DNA of 64,000 nucleotides from Aphrocallistes beatrix (GCA_963281255.1 OY725490.1:5332001-5396000), one strand, 5' to 3'; counted from the first letter of the stretch, positions 32,146-43,410 are shown. Numbers and translations are program-made. The notes: generated by a model not told the origin, from the letters alone.

Positions 32146-32688
32146 ATATATTTAAATGGGGGAGTTGCATTTGTCAGAATTTTGAAGCTGTCATTTGTCA
32201 GAATGGTTTTAGGACTGCTGTCATTTGTCAGAATGGTTTTTAGGACTGCTGTCACTTGTCAGAATGGTTTTTAGGACTGCTGTCACTTGTCAGAATGGTT
32301 TTTTAGGAATGGCGGAGGTTTCGTCGCTGATATTTTAGAATGGAATTACAAACTGTTGGGAAACATGAAGTTGAATAGAATTGGCAGGAAAGTGAGAGTG
32401 GGCATTTTGAGTTTGAAATGATATAAAGTTTCACGCGAGTGTTTTTTTAATTTCGTGGGGGGTGGGTGGGTGATTGTCATTTATTATTTGGTAGAATAAA
32501 TGAAAGTAGTGATTCTTTAATTTCATTCAAAGAAATATCAGTGACGAAACATCCGCCATTCATTAAAAAACATTATGACAAGTGACAGCAGTCCTAAAAA
32601 CCATTCTGACAAGTGACTAGGATAATTCTGACAAATGACAGCTTCAAAATTCTGACAAATGCATACACTCCATTTAAATATATTTTAA
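32146..32688. mobile_element. Fold-back element with tandem ~31-bp repeats in its arm
   Basis: The left arm (32146-32338) contains about three copies of a ~31-bp unit (gtcagaatggtttttaggac, then tgctgtcactt) plus variants. The right arm (32533-32688) carries the inverse (ccattctgacaagtgac) with fewer units. Outer ends 'atatttaaatgggggagttgc' and 'gcatacactccatttaaatat' are inverted. Inverted arms made of tandem repeats recall Drosophila FB elements. The short frames are artefacts of the repeat. Confidence 0.8.
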
Positions 32689-33200
32689 TTATAGAAAATA
32701 GAAAGTGTATACAAACCTATTTATATATAGTGCTGGGCAAATTCCTCCTTTCGAAAGTAGCGTCAGAATGCATTTGTAGAAGCGACTATATTAAGAAAGA
32801 AAAGAGGTAATGGTTTTATAACGAGGGGTATATACTCAATATACTTTTAGCCTGAGTAGTGCCTTTTGCTTTTTTGTTTGATTGTGTTGAAAATTCCTAG
32901 GATTATTCATCCACCTATTCTTATCCTATGATTTGAGTCTCGAGTTCAATAGACTAAGTCCCTAATTTTGCATTATAATGACATCTATGAAAACACAACC
33001 ACAATAGTAGAATTGGGGTATCTTTGAGCATTTATTTATGTTTGGCAAACGAAATTTAATATATGTAATTACATTTCCTGATATACTCCGTCTAACCGAA
33101 GTCAGTATTAATTGTTTGAAATATGGATTTTTGAACTAAGCTTTAACCTGATATTGAAAAATTAATAATTTTCAGCGGTGTGGTCTCGAAATATACTATG
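32689..33200. other. Non-coding stretch
   Basis: AT-rich; no gene or known repeat seen. Confidence 0.45.
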
Positions 33201-33201
33201 T

Positions 33202-33356
33202 CAGCGCTGTCCAACAGGCGGCCCGCGTTGTGGCCCTCGTTGCGTCCAAAATACTTCTATCCATACCCATCCCGAGTGCACGCCCCTGTATTGCGGCCTG
33301 CCACTAAATGGTATGAAGCAGTTGCGGCCCGAAGTAAATATTGTTGGACAGCCCTG
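33202..33356. mobile_element. hAT-type MITE, 155 bp, perfect target duplication
   Basis: The ends CAGCGCTGTCCAACA and TGTTGGACAGCCCTG are inverted. The 8-mer tactatgt is present on both sides (33194-33201 and 33357-33364). A second copy of the same family, opposite orientation, is at 49541-49695. The frames crossing it are artefacts of its GC-rich sequence. Confidence 0.9.
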
Positions 33357-33811
33357 TACTATGTGGTTAGAAATCAGTAAGTCTATTACATTTACAAATT
33401 TTTAGAAGTAATATTCTTGAATCTCTCGAAAAACAATGAAATCAGTGAACAAATATTTAGAAAATAAAGCAGATCGGTTAAGAGATCTAAGATTTCCTCA
33501 ACCGTTAAAAGAGATTGACGGCGGTTAACCGAATCCAGCCTTTGCGTATTATATTCTAAATTATGAAAATAATTTATTGTCCACTGGTGGTTCATAATAA
33601 GCGACCCTGACTGTAATTTTAAATTTAAATTCAAATTCCTAAATTCAAATTCCTAATTTAAATTCCTATACCATAGCAAGCAAGTATCCAAACTATCCAA
33701 CTCAATTCCCACAAAATTTGAATCAAAATTCTGAATGTGGGAGGGTATTTGTCACGCAAATTTTTATTTTTTCGATAGTCAATGTCACTTTACCACATAC
33801 TGTATACAAGC
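33357..33811. other. Non-coding; one orphan pogo-type end
   Basis: Bases 33588-33615 (gtggttcataataagcgacc, then ctgactgta) match the right end of the 31083 MITE family, but no left end is visible. Bases 33617-33670 are short tandem 'aaattcaaattccta' units. Nothing else seen. Confidence 0.5.
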
Positions 33812-34025
33812 TAGCTTCGCTGTGCGGCTTGCGGAAACAAAGTGTCCGCAGAGTCGCCCGGTGGGCGCCTGGGGATATCTAAGAAACAATATCGCTTTCT
33901 GCTTCTCTACTAAGGATTGCTGAATTGTCATGTGTCTAGGGTTACATTAATGAAATCTGAGCTGTAGTAGAAATATTAGGGTAATGTTAAATAGAATTTA
34001 CTTCATATAAAGCAAACTATCCCCG
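33812..34025 (-). repeat. GC module plus repeat 'C', copy 2
   Basis: An inverted GC-rich module (33812-33874; aaacaaagtgtccgcagagt) is followed by repeat C (attgctgaattgtcatgtg, aatagaatttacttcata), the partner of 7438-7640. Confidence 0.65.
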
Positions 34026-34048
34026 AATGTAATGCAAATTTGAATCTA

Positions 34049-35385
34049 CTACGGGCATTCAATAAGTAGTCGTTATCATAGTATACTTTCCCCAAAACAA
34101 GTAATATAATTAATATCAATGCTGCAATTTCTCGAACTACTCTCCTTGATGCTGTATAACTAGTATTAGCCTCTTAATCCAATCCAAAAAACTTTTTTGA
34201 AGTCTCCACGTGGTATACCTTTCATATACTGAAAAATCGCCGATCCGAGGTGAGGCCGACTTTCGAATTCCCTCCCTGAAAGGTGTTTCTTCAGCTTAGG
34301 GAAGAGCCAAAAGTCGCATGGAGCGAGGTCTGGTGATTAGGGAGGATGATCTAGCTCTACAACTCTCAGACTTTCCAACTTTTCCCTTACCAGTTTGGTC
34401 TAGTGGGGTCGGGCATTATCATGCAATAATCTCAATCCTCGAGTTCCAGTCCTTGGCCGTCGATTGTGGTAGAATTTCTCAACCTCAGATAGGCACTCAC
34501 TCATGTAAAATGATCCAGTAATAGTGGTATTCTTGGGGACACAAATCTGGCACACTGGACCATAAGAATCAAAAAATATGCAGTACATAACCTTGGGGTT
34601 CCGGAAGTCATATCGAGGGATTATTGGTGGGTCCTGGCCTTTAGCTACCCATACTTTGTTAGCTTCCTTTGACAAAGGCTCGCTATAACGCACCCAAGTC
34701 TCATCACCAGTCACGATCTCGAATAGACTCCTGGAGTCGGTTCTATCGAAGTCAGAAAGCAACTTTTGAGCACATTGAACCCTCTTAGTTTTCTGGGCCT
34801 GTGCTAGTGCATGCGGGACTCACCGAGCGCAGATTTTCCTAAATTGAAAATTGTCATGCACAATGGTCTGAGCGGTTCCCGTTGAGACCCCAACTGCATT
34901 AGCTATCTCCATCAATGAAATAGGGGGTCTTCTTCAAGTAATTCGGAAACCTCGAGGACAAATTTGTCACTGGCGCCGGAAATCGGCCTCCCTGCTCTGG
35001 GCTTATCTTCTATCGACTCTCTTCCCTCACGAAAACGTCGGGTCCTGTCAACTATCGTGGAATATGGAAGAGTTCTATCATTATAAACCTCCATCAAATC
35101 CTTGTGGATGTCGGTTGAAGAAACTTGGAGCAGTGTATGAATCTTTACATAGGCTCGCTGCTCAGTTTTGAAATCTGCACTCTCGGAAGCCATAATAAAT
35201 GCCAGTATATAAAAATGCCAAACTAATAATAGCCACAGTATTAAAACCAAAGCTCAGAATTGAAAAAGTAAAGTATCATTTGAAAGAGCATCGGTAGGGC
35301 TACATTAGATATGCTAACCCAATTCTGAATTAAATGGAACAACCAAGATAAATTGCAATAACGACTACTTATTGAACGCCCGTAG
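34049..35385 (-). mobile_element. mariner element, 1337 bp, complete ends
   Basis: The terminal inverted repeats are 28 bp: ctacGGGCATTCAATAAGTA... on the left and ...TACTTATTGAACGCCCGtag on the right, with TA on both sides (34047-34048, 35386-35387). The length is typical of a full mariner. It carries a damaged transposase on the minus strand. Confidence 0.93.
34195..35195 (-). pseudogene. mariner transposase (DD34D), damaged
   Basis: The N-terminus at about 35190 reads MASESADFKTEQRAYVKI, followed by FREGRESIEDKPRAGRP, the mariner HTH region. The catalytic part has IVTGDETWVRY (first Asp), LLHDNARPH (second Asp), and after in-frame stops SPDLAPCDFWLFPKLKKHLS with the third Asp. I count 34 residues between second and third Asp, the mariner signature. 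An ATG farther upstream (35250) adds a hydrophobic leader that is not typical; I prefer the internal start. Frameshift(s) in the 34765-34915 region and two stop codons near 34340-34420 inactivate it. Confidence 0.9.
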
Positions 35386-35387
35386 TA

Positions 35388-35774
35388 CAAAGTTCATATT
35401 ATCAAATATTATTATATTCGGATGGTAACAATAATAGTGTGCTATATCTTTTGGTCAATCAATTTTATCATTAAATAGCTATTAATATAAAAAAGATAAA
35501 AAGGAATTATTAAAAAATTATTCAAGAAAGAAATTCTATATCACTTGTTCTATCTGATCTATTAAGTACGAATCAATGAATTCATTATAAGCAAAAAATT
35601 TCATCACGAGGTTTTTCTATTATCAACATCTTCTTCCCGAATTTGAGTTCTGCATTACATAAAGTATTTCGATAAGAAATATTATAAGCAACAATTTAAC
35701 AGAAGATAAATATCTTTAGTAATTTGAGTTTAAAAATCTTTTCAATGGTGTCAAGTTTGTATGAATAAGTTGAC
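35388..35774. other. Non-coding stretch
   Basis: AT-rich, no gene recognised. Confidence 0.45.
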
Positions 35775-35905
35775 ATCTTTTAACGCTGCCGCTGCCGTTT
35801 AGTATTCCATTATTTGTGTAGCACAATAACTTTTCTAGAGCTGGATTTTTATTATTCAGCATAGAAAAAGTAGAAAAGGGATGGTAAATACTTTACTATA
35901 AACTT
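35775..35905 (+). repeat. Inverted repeat arm, partner at 41350-41480
   Basis: Sequence such as 'attccattatttgtgtagca' and 'gggatggtaaatactttact' reappears inverted at 41350-41480 (tgctacacaaataatggaat; agtaaactctttaccatccc). The arms are about 5.4 kb apart. Confidence 0.7.
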
Positions 35906-36084
35906 GGGACTTAAGTTATAATTGAAAGGCTCAAAGTGGCACAATTGTGTTCGAGAAGTGCCGGATTGAAAATCGTATAGTAACTTTAATAACCCACCAA
36001 ATTAGTAGCGAAGTGTAAATTTGTAGTAGAATGTGTTTGCGAAGTCTAAGATAGCTTCTAAACTGGCCTCGAAGTGTGTAAAGG

Positions 36085-36790
36085 TCAAAGAAAATTTCAA
36101 CTTACAGTACCTCATTAATAATTTTACATTACTAAAATAACTAGTGAAATAAATAAGATAATTCCCAACCTGTGATATGCTTATCATAGTCCTCTCTATG
36201 CTCATCTTTGATAAATTCCAGCTCCATCGCATTCATCGCAACTGGACTGGGACTCGTGTGAAAAGTGTAGCTGTCTCATGGTAGCTTTTCTCCTGCCACA
36301 GGTTCTGCTGGTTCTCTTGCATCTTCTCATCGCTACAGTCAACTCCTGGACTCGATCTTCCATTGGCCATAATAATATAATATTCGCTCAGGGCTGAGTG
36401 GAATGTGAATGTAATAATAATGTGGCATCCGAATTTAGCTAATCAAAGCAGCTGTTATATTATATGATAAAAGTTGGATGAGCATTTATCTTCGAATTTT
36501 TTCTAATAGTAAGACATAGGCAAGTAAACATCTGCCTTATTATAAACTAAGAATTTCACATACCAATTTCATAGTTCTGAAACTAGCTAGGAAAAATTCA
36601 AGTACAGTAATCTCGAAGATAAATTCTTATGTGGGTAAGTAAATATCTGGCTATATGTAAGAATTTCAAATACCAATTTCATACTTCGGAAACTAGCTAG
36701 ATGAATAAAATATTCAAGCACAATACGTAATATACTTGATGATAATATAATTTTTGAGCGAAGTCATGGAAACAAAGCAGATACGTATGA
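36085..36790 (+). repeat. Dispersed repeat 'D', copy 2
   Basis: This is the partner of 5930-6530; the central part 'caactggactgggactcgtg' is best conserved. Near its end 'aatttcataccaatttc'-like segments are duplicated (36545 and 36660). Confidence 0.65.
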
Positions 36791-37019
36791 TTCGTATGAT
36801 GAAATTTCAACATTTGGGCACAGACAAGTCATTGTACAAGTTTAGTGAAATGGTTGTGTAGGGAAGTAGTGTGACATTTGTGTATAGGTGGGTAGATTTG
36901 TGACAATTGTACGTACCACAGCATTGGTGTGTTTTTGACTGCAAAAGATTGTGGTATCTATGGAGAATTACCTAAGGAGTCCAAATACAAGTATCGTATA
37001 AGGGGTGGACACTGGTGTA

Positions 37020-37140
37020 GCTAGGGATTGAAGCTTGCTAGGGCACAGGTAAATTATTTCTGTGTGAAACACGACGACGCCTAGAGTCGATCAATACCTT
37101 ACACAATACCTTACACATTGATGAAAGTACAAACTTTAAT
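37020..37140 (+). repeat. Near-identical direct repeat of 18060-18178
   Basis: About 120 bp starting ggattgaagcttgctagggc match with few differences; this copy has a small internal duplication (aatacctta twice). Its low divergence suggests recent activity of an unidentified element. Confidence 0.75.
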
Positions 37141-37387
37141 GTTTAATTTGTAGCGCGGCTAATGAACACTTCGTCGCCCTGGAAAAATAAACACTTTCAG
37201 AAGAGTCCCTACAGGTGCCAAATATTCGTCACTTTCACAAATTTATAAATACTTTTCTAGCTTTTTTCTACAGTTGTTACTAAAATCCGGGACGGGACGG
37301 GACAGCGGCGGGATATTCCGGGTTTTGACTAAAATACGGAACACGTTTGAATCTATCCCAAAGGACTCATGTTTCACTGGATATCAT

Positions 37388-37440
37388 ATATCCTTACTAT
37401 TAAAACTCGATTAATGTTTATATACATATACAGTCGACTC
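37388..37440 (+). repeat. Solitary terminus of repeat 'A'
   Basis: 'ccttactattaaaactcgat' followed by 'taatgtttatatac' matches the left inverted end of the 4595-5002 element; the rest of the element is absent. Confidence 0.6.
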
Positions 37441-37586
37441 TCGTTAAGTTTTTTTTCTTACTCATTTATCAATATGGCAGAGAAAAGGTTATCTCTCTAA
37501 AATTTGAAGGTGCAGAAATTTGGATACATTATAAAAGATCTAAGTGTGATAAATTGTCAAACATATATCAAATGGTGTAAATTGTC

Positions 37587-37674
37587 CCACCAACATCAGT
37601 AGAAGCTGAACGAGTATTTTCATCAGCTGCTTACCTTTGTAATAAGTTGAGGACCAAACTTAATAAATGATGAG
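37587..37674 (+). pseudogene. hAT transposase C-terminal scrap
   Basis: One frame reads VPPTSVEAERVFSSAAYLCN then KLRTKLNK and a stop. The P-x-S-V-E-A-E-R-V-F-S-S motif is the core of the hAT dimerisation domain. No other hAT motif is found upstream, so only about 30 residues remain. Confidence 0.8.
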
Positions 37675-37701
37675 TCTATAGTACTCTACATGTCTTACTC
37701 G

Positions 37702-38003
37702 CATGAGACTATCTATCTGGTCGCATGAGCCTATCTATCTGGGCGCATGTGCCTACCTATCTGGTCGCATGAGCCTATCTATCTGGGCGCATGTGCCTAC
37801 CTATCTGGTCGCATGAGCCTATTTATCTGGGCGCATGAGCCTACCTATCTGGGCGCATGAGCCTATCTATCTGGGCGTATGAGCCTACCTATCTGGGCGC
37901 ATGTGCCTATCTATCTGGGCGCATGTGCCTATCTATCTGGTCGCATGAGCCTACCTATCTGGGCGCATGTGCCTATCTATCTGGGCGCATGAGCCTATCT
38001 ATA
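37702..38003 (+). repeat. 22-bp minisatellite, about 14 units
   Basis: Units follow catgagcctatctatctgggcg with alternating variants at three positions (catgag/catgtg, ctatc/ctacc, gggcg/ggtcg). The period is exactly 22 bp from 37702 to 37988; the last unit is truncated. A 22-bp period is not a multiple of three and no long frame crosses the array. Confidence 0.95.
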
Positions 38004-38069
38004 CAAGAATAGAGATACCCGACTTGGTCTTGGCATAGATACGTAGGTATGCGCAGATAGGTAGAGGTA

Positions 38070-40330
38070 TTAAGGTTGGCCTTTCCTATAATAGCTAACT
38101 TTTGACTTTTTCAACCGATTCATTTAATTTTTTAAGTGCAGATTTGAATCGCAGAGTTATCTGCAAAACTGCATTAATAATTGAAATTGTTCAAACGATT
38201 AAAAAAATTAAAAATTTTAGACAATTTACAGGGAAAAATCTGAAACAATATTCCTACGATCTTTTAGAAACTTTTCAAATTCATTCATAAATCGATAATC
38301 TAACTAATGAACAGACAGATTTTTGAATTTTTTTAAATTGTTAAAAATTCACACCAAAACACCTGAGCATAGCCTACTCTAATAATGCCTCACAGTAGAC
38401 TGAAAATCATGGACTAGGGATGAAGTAATAGCCGAATGGATTAATACACGATTAGCCTGAAATCGTTAACCATGCAGAATAGGCATTAAGAATGTATTAC
38501 CAGCATATATAAACATGATATCAAAGTACATATATCCGTTGGAAAAATTTCGATTAGTCATCATATCATTGCGCAACAGGTCATTCTAAGGACAATTTTA
38601 GCGATTTTCTAAGCTGTTTTAACCCTATTTCTAAACGGTATTAAGGTGTGATTTTTGTGTAGAACCAAGATTAGTACGAGTTGATTTGAAAAATTTAGAA
38701 TTTTTCAATGGAATGTTGTTACATTCCTACGTTGCTATGGTAAAGCATTTTGGTCAGTTTGGGCCATTTCGTGCAAACTGTAGTAGCTAGATCTTCAAAT
38801 TCGATCGTGTTTGATAGGCAATGGCCTACTTCCTATTAGGTGTTAATACAACTTGAACTTCTAAATTCAACGAGTTTTGAGTTATGGGTTGTTTTAAGAA
38901 TGTGACCAAATCACTAAATTGTCTCATAACTCTATAGTCTGTGAATTTAGAAGTTTAAATTGTATTACTACCTAATAGGAAGTAGCCAATTGCCTTTCAA
39001 ACACGATCAAATTTGAAGACCTAGTTCTTACAGTTTGCAGGATATGCCCAAACTGACCAAAATGCTTTACCATAGCAACGCAGGAATGTAGCAACATCCC
39101 ATTGAAAAATTCCAAATTTTTCAAATCAACTCGTACTAATCTTGGTTCTACACAAAAATCACACCTTAATATCATTTAGAAATAGGGTTAAAACAGCTTA
39201 GAAAATTGGCAAAATCGTGCTTAAAATGACCTGTTGCGCAATGATATGATGACGAATCGAAATTTTGACAACGGATATATGTTATTTGATGCCATGTTTA
39301 TATATGCTGGTAATACATTCTTAATGCCTATCCTACATGGTTGACGACTTTAGGCTAATCGTGTCTTAATCCATTCGGCTATTACCGCATCCTTGGTTAT
39401 TTTACTGTGAGGCATTATTAGAGTAGGGTATGACCTGAGGTATTTTATTTTTGGTAATTTTTTTAATAATTCTCTTTTTATTCCTAATATCAAAATTCTG
39501 TCTGTTCATTATGTTCTACTCTTCGAGATCTATCTGAAACCGTTGAGTTTTCGCCCCTAGTTTGAATTTTCAAAAAGTTATCAACTTTATAATTGCTGAA
39601 AAAAAAGTCCCGGAAAATAGGTTTCAAAAAATATTTATATATGCCCCTCAATATCCATCGGTATAAAACTGCTTTAGAATATTAAATAGCATACAAATAT
39701 CCATATTTGACAACTTATAGCAGTACTAAACTTCAAAATATGGTATAAGAAAATTTTTCACCGTCAAAAGTGTGAATAAGTGGTCATTGATGGCTAGGCC
39801 CCCAAAAATAGCCACATTCAATAGTGTCCGCCGGATTCCCAGATCAATAACTTTTTTTAACCGTGTCAGATCATTATTTGAACCCTCAATTCGTGTCCCT
39901 CATTGAATTTCCAGCAATTTGATATATATATTGACCATAGTTGGAGAATCTTTTGGATGTCCGTGCATAGCAACGGCCAGGAATTTTTTCACATTCCTGG
40001 TCGTTGCTAGGGACCCGCAGTCAAAAAATTTCTCCGAATGTGTCCAATATATATATCAAATTGTTGGAAATTTAATGTTGACCATGAATTTAGCATCAAA
40101 ATTATGATCTGACATTGTTTAAAGAAGTTATTGATATGAGACAAAAATGTGTCCTTCTTTGGGCGACACCAGGTGGTTCAAGTGGCTCTAAGTGGCAAAA
40201 TATTGGCTTTGAAATTCTGAAAATCGAAATTGAGGTTTAGAACCCCTTTAGGTATCTAAAAATGGTTAAAAAGGTCTTTTGGTTGATTTTTGATAAAAAA
40301 CAAAATTCCCATAGGAAAGGCCAACCTTAA
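38070..40330. mobile_element. 2.26-kb nested fold-back with TTAA at both ends
   Basis: The outer ends 'ttaaggttggcctttcctat' and 'ataggaaaggccaaccttaa' are perfect inverses that begin and end with TTAA. Inside, 38360-39440 is a large imperfect palindrome centred near 38910 (aggaatgtagcaacatccc against ggaatgttgttacattcct) whose sequence is homologous to the 8550-9610 core. A second palindrome lies at 39841-40140. No transposase gene is present. Confidence 0.8.
39841..40140. repeat. Palindrome nested in the fold-back
   Basis: The arms of about 140 bp meet near 40000: 'agatcaataacttttttt' at the left edge mirrors 'aaagaagttattgat' at the right, and 'gcatagcaacggccaggaat' mirrors 'attcctggtcgttgc' beside the centre. 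It occupies the right half of the outer element and breaks its symmetry, so it is probably a later insertion. Confidence 0.75.
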
Positions 40331-40679
40331 CGATGTCAAATTGTTTTGAAGATAATGCAAATAATACACTCGATTAGTAGCCAGGGCGATTATTCTTTAT
40401 AGAACCTTCAGGCGGATGATTATTTTCTAGCACACTACTCATCACAAAAATCCAGGTGCGAAATATTATCCTAGAAGTGTCGTAATTTCCCTCGTGCCGC
40501 GTGTCCGACGAAGAGTAACCAAAATGGGGACGCCACCTCAAATATTCCAGGGTCGCACCGAATAGTTCCATGCCTGATTAGCTTATTATATTTCGAGGGC
40601 AGCTACTATTCGATTATACGTATACGGTAATTTATATTTGCATTGAGATAAAATACTAATAATTACTTTCTTTCTTCTC

Positions 40680-41055
40680 TTCCATCTCCCATGCACTCCT
40701 CCTCCAATAGCATCTTTGAGACATCGAGTAGCCAAGTGTGTGTTGAACCCGGGAGTAGCAGCCTTTTAGTCGTTATAGTATCTTTTGCTGAATGCAGGAT
40801 CGCGCTTGGTCCTATTGTACAAAGGTTAGAAAGCAGCATCGGCAAGGCGATCGTATTGAAGCCAGTCGTACTCCACTCAGCTCTAAACGAACGTTTCAAC
40901 TCCCTGGGTTCCAAACATACGCACAGGAAATGCGTAGCTCCTGGATGGCTGGAACACAGGAATCTAAAAAGACTGTCCGTGTGAGTCTCGCCAACACATT
41001 CAGCTGCAGAATCCATTTCGATCAACGCTTCGATATAAGCACTAGTGTGTGACTA
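40680..41055. other. Unrecognised GC-richer island with overlapping frames
   Basis: This region is clearly richer in G+C than its surroundings and is open in three frames: + 40691-40984, + 40792-41052 and - 40663-41025. I recognise no domain in any of them. A pyrimidine-rich run (tttctttcttctcttccatc) precedes the first ATG. It could be an exon, or the edge of an old element. Confidence 0.3.
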
Positions 41056-41349
41056 TAAAGTAACTTGGGGTAAACATTGGTCCGGCTGCAGCTGGACCTG
41101 CCACCAGCCTCAGGAGCCTATGTTCTTGCATGGCAGTATCTCTCAATTATTTTCATTTACAGAATGCATATGACATCCGAACCATTCTTGACCATGGATA
41201 ATAACATATAACTTCTGAAAATATTTTTACTTTTTCTTCATTCGTGGTTGGACCATGGATAAATGATCTAAATTGATTTTTAGCGATTGTATTTGAGTGC
41301 TTATTTTAAATCATTTGATTCATCCTAAATATAAATGTGATGAAGATTA

Positions 41350-41480
41350 AGCCCCAAGTTTATAGTAAACTCTTTACCATCCCTTTTCTAATCTTTCTAT
41401 GATGAATAATAAAAATCTAGCTCTAGAAAATGTATTGTGCTACACAAATAATGGAATAGTAAACGGCAGCGTTAAGGATA
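41350..41480 (-). repeat. Inverted repeat arm, partner at 35775-35905
   Basis: This is the inverse of 35775-35905, including 'gaataataaaaatctagctc' and 'acaaataatggaatagtaaa'. Confidence 0.7.
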
Positions 41481-43199
41481 CCGCCCTCGAAAAATCTTGC
41501 CTGGAGTAAAAAAAAACAGCAAAATGTTTTATTGCTAATTTCATTGTATTACTGATCGGTCTACCATCTGATAGCACTATTTGGACGGCATTTTCTTTTA
41601 TTTTTTGCGAAATAACCCCCTAAAGTTTAGCGTTAATAAAAATTGAAAAATTATTAGAGGATTTTAACTCATTTACCAATTAGTTTTTAACTTATTTGAT
41701 ATTTTTTAATGATATGAACCTTAACATTGTTTTAACACCTTTGGAGATTATAAAACACAAAGATTTAAAAGAATGGGCAAATAAAATCCAAACAAAATAG
41801 CTCTATAAGGGAGTTCATTTATATAATCCTCGGGAAATCGCAAGTTTGATCTCAGATATTTAGCGATCCCTGGGTCAGAAACAAAATTCTGATCGTTTAA
41901 AAAAAAAATTTGTTCAGATCCGACCATTTGTTCTTGAGATATCGCATATTATAGGTAAAGTTCGGCCATAATATCCCTCTAAGGTCCCGAAAGAGGCTGA
42001 TGTCATATCTTAAAAACTATTGTAGATATATAATATATTATATCCTTGAATAAAAGGATATATGCGAAAATATATAGGTTCCTCGACCATTCCTTTTCAA
42101 AAAATAAATAATTCTCGACTTATCATTGATTTAATTGTAATACAAATTCTATGGAGAACTTTGAATCTATTAAAAAATGGCGAATCTAATCATTAAATAT
42201 GTGTCCAAATTTAGCTATTATGCTAAATAGTGAATACAATTGCCGTTAATAATATGTACAGAAAAATTGGAGAACTTTTGATAATTATTTTGAAAGTTCT
42301 GGCCTTGGACCTCGCAGATTCGGTCAAAAACCCCCATTTAGGGTCCAAAAAGAGATATCTCTCTATCTTTATAAATACAAGTCCAAATTCTTAGTTCTCA
42401 CTTCCTAATATACTTTTTATGAGTGTACATATATGATTCTTTGATAATAATTGCACTACACCCTATGGAATGTTTAGTTTTAAATTTTTGTCATATGATG
42501 ACGTAGCATTTTTCGAAAATCCTAACTTCGAAACTAAAAGTCGTAGACTTTCGCTCTAACTTCCTAATATAATTTTTGGAAGCTTTTTATTCATTCTAAA
42601 CTGATAGATTATACTTCGCAGTGCCAGGAATTAGAAATATTATCTACAAATATCTCTTAATATTCGGAGTTAGGGGCCTCAAGGAAATTTGAGGATTTTC
42701 AGGGTACTTTTGCCATTTTTGGTAAATATATTTGGCTTTAATATACCGAAATCAGCAGTATGGATGCGAATAAATGTCTGTGGATGCTTATGTGCATTAT
42801 TAATAACTCATTTTACATTCTTCTTAACACCTAAACTTAAAATCTCTATATCTCGAGACTTTAAAATTTCAAAATTGACCGTCTTTACAGAATTATTTCT
42901 CAAATTTGGTTTGAGATAGAAGTTTGAAAATTTCAAGAGTTGTTTCATATCATTAGGCGATGAACGTAGGACCACCATTTTTTGGATATATTCTAACTCG
43001 GTGATTTTATTCATGATTTCCCCAAAAAAACAGACATTTTTCGCCCTTTTTTTTCGGACACCGATAAAATTTACAATATTTGTCATTTTAACTTTCTTCT
43101 GGTCCTATGAAGTTGCAAATATGGTAGACTATCCATGATTCGATTTTGGAAGCGTTTGATTCCTTGGTATGTCCTAAACAATTCATTGAGTGCCTAAAT
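41481..43199. other. Non-coding stretch
   Basis: About 1.7 kb. Bases 41540-41600 contain an eroded 'cggtctaccatctgatagcac' terminus. The two frames near 42689-43086 on opposite strands have no domain and AT-driven composition. I see no gene. Confidence 0.5.
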
Positions 43200-43410
43200 T
43201 TCTACCTTTCGGCTATGGCTCCACTAGGTTCTGAGCTCAGACGAAAATGTCGACTCATCATTGAATTATGGTGTTATTGTCACATTTTTTATAATTTGAA
43301 ATTTCAGCTTTTCGACCATAACTCAGCCATTTTAGGTGATAGAAGGCGCCTCTGGCGGACACTTTGTTTCCGCCAGCCGCGCTGCGAAATCAAGCGAAGC
43401 GCGCTTGTTG
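43200..43410 (+). repeat. Internally deleted repeat 'A' with GC module
   Basis: This starts 'tttcggctatggctccacta', continues to 'aggtgatagaagg' and then jumps straight into the GC-rich module (43346-43409), skipping the middle of the family consensus. Confidence 0.75.

Noticed and set aside
33178-33405. Cys/Pro-rich plus frames
   Set aside because: They lie inside a hAT MITE with a perfect 8-bp duplication; the same sequence at 49541 is inverted and non-coding.
41881-43090. Frames of 76-92 codons on opposite strands
   Set aside because: Overlap each other antisense in AT-rich DNA; nothing supports translation.
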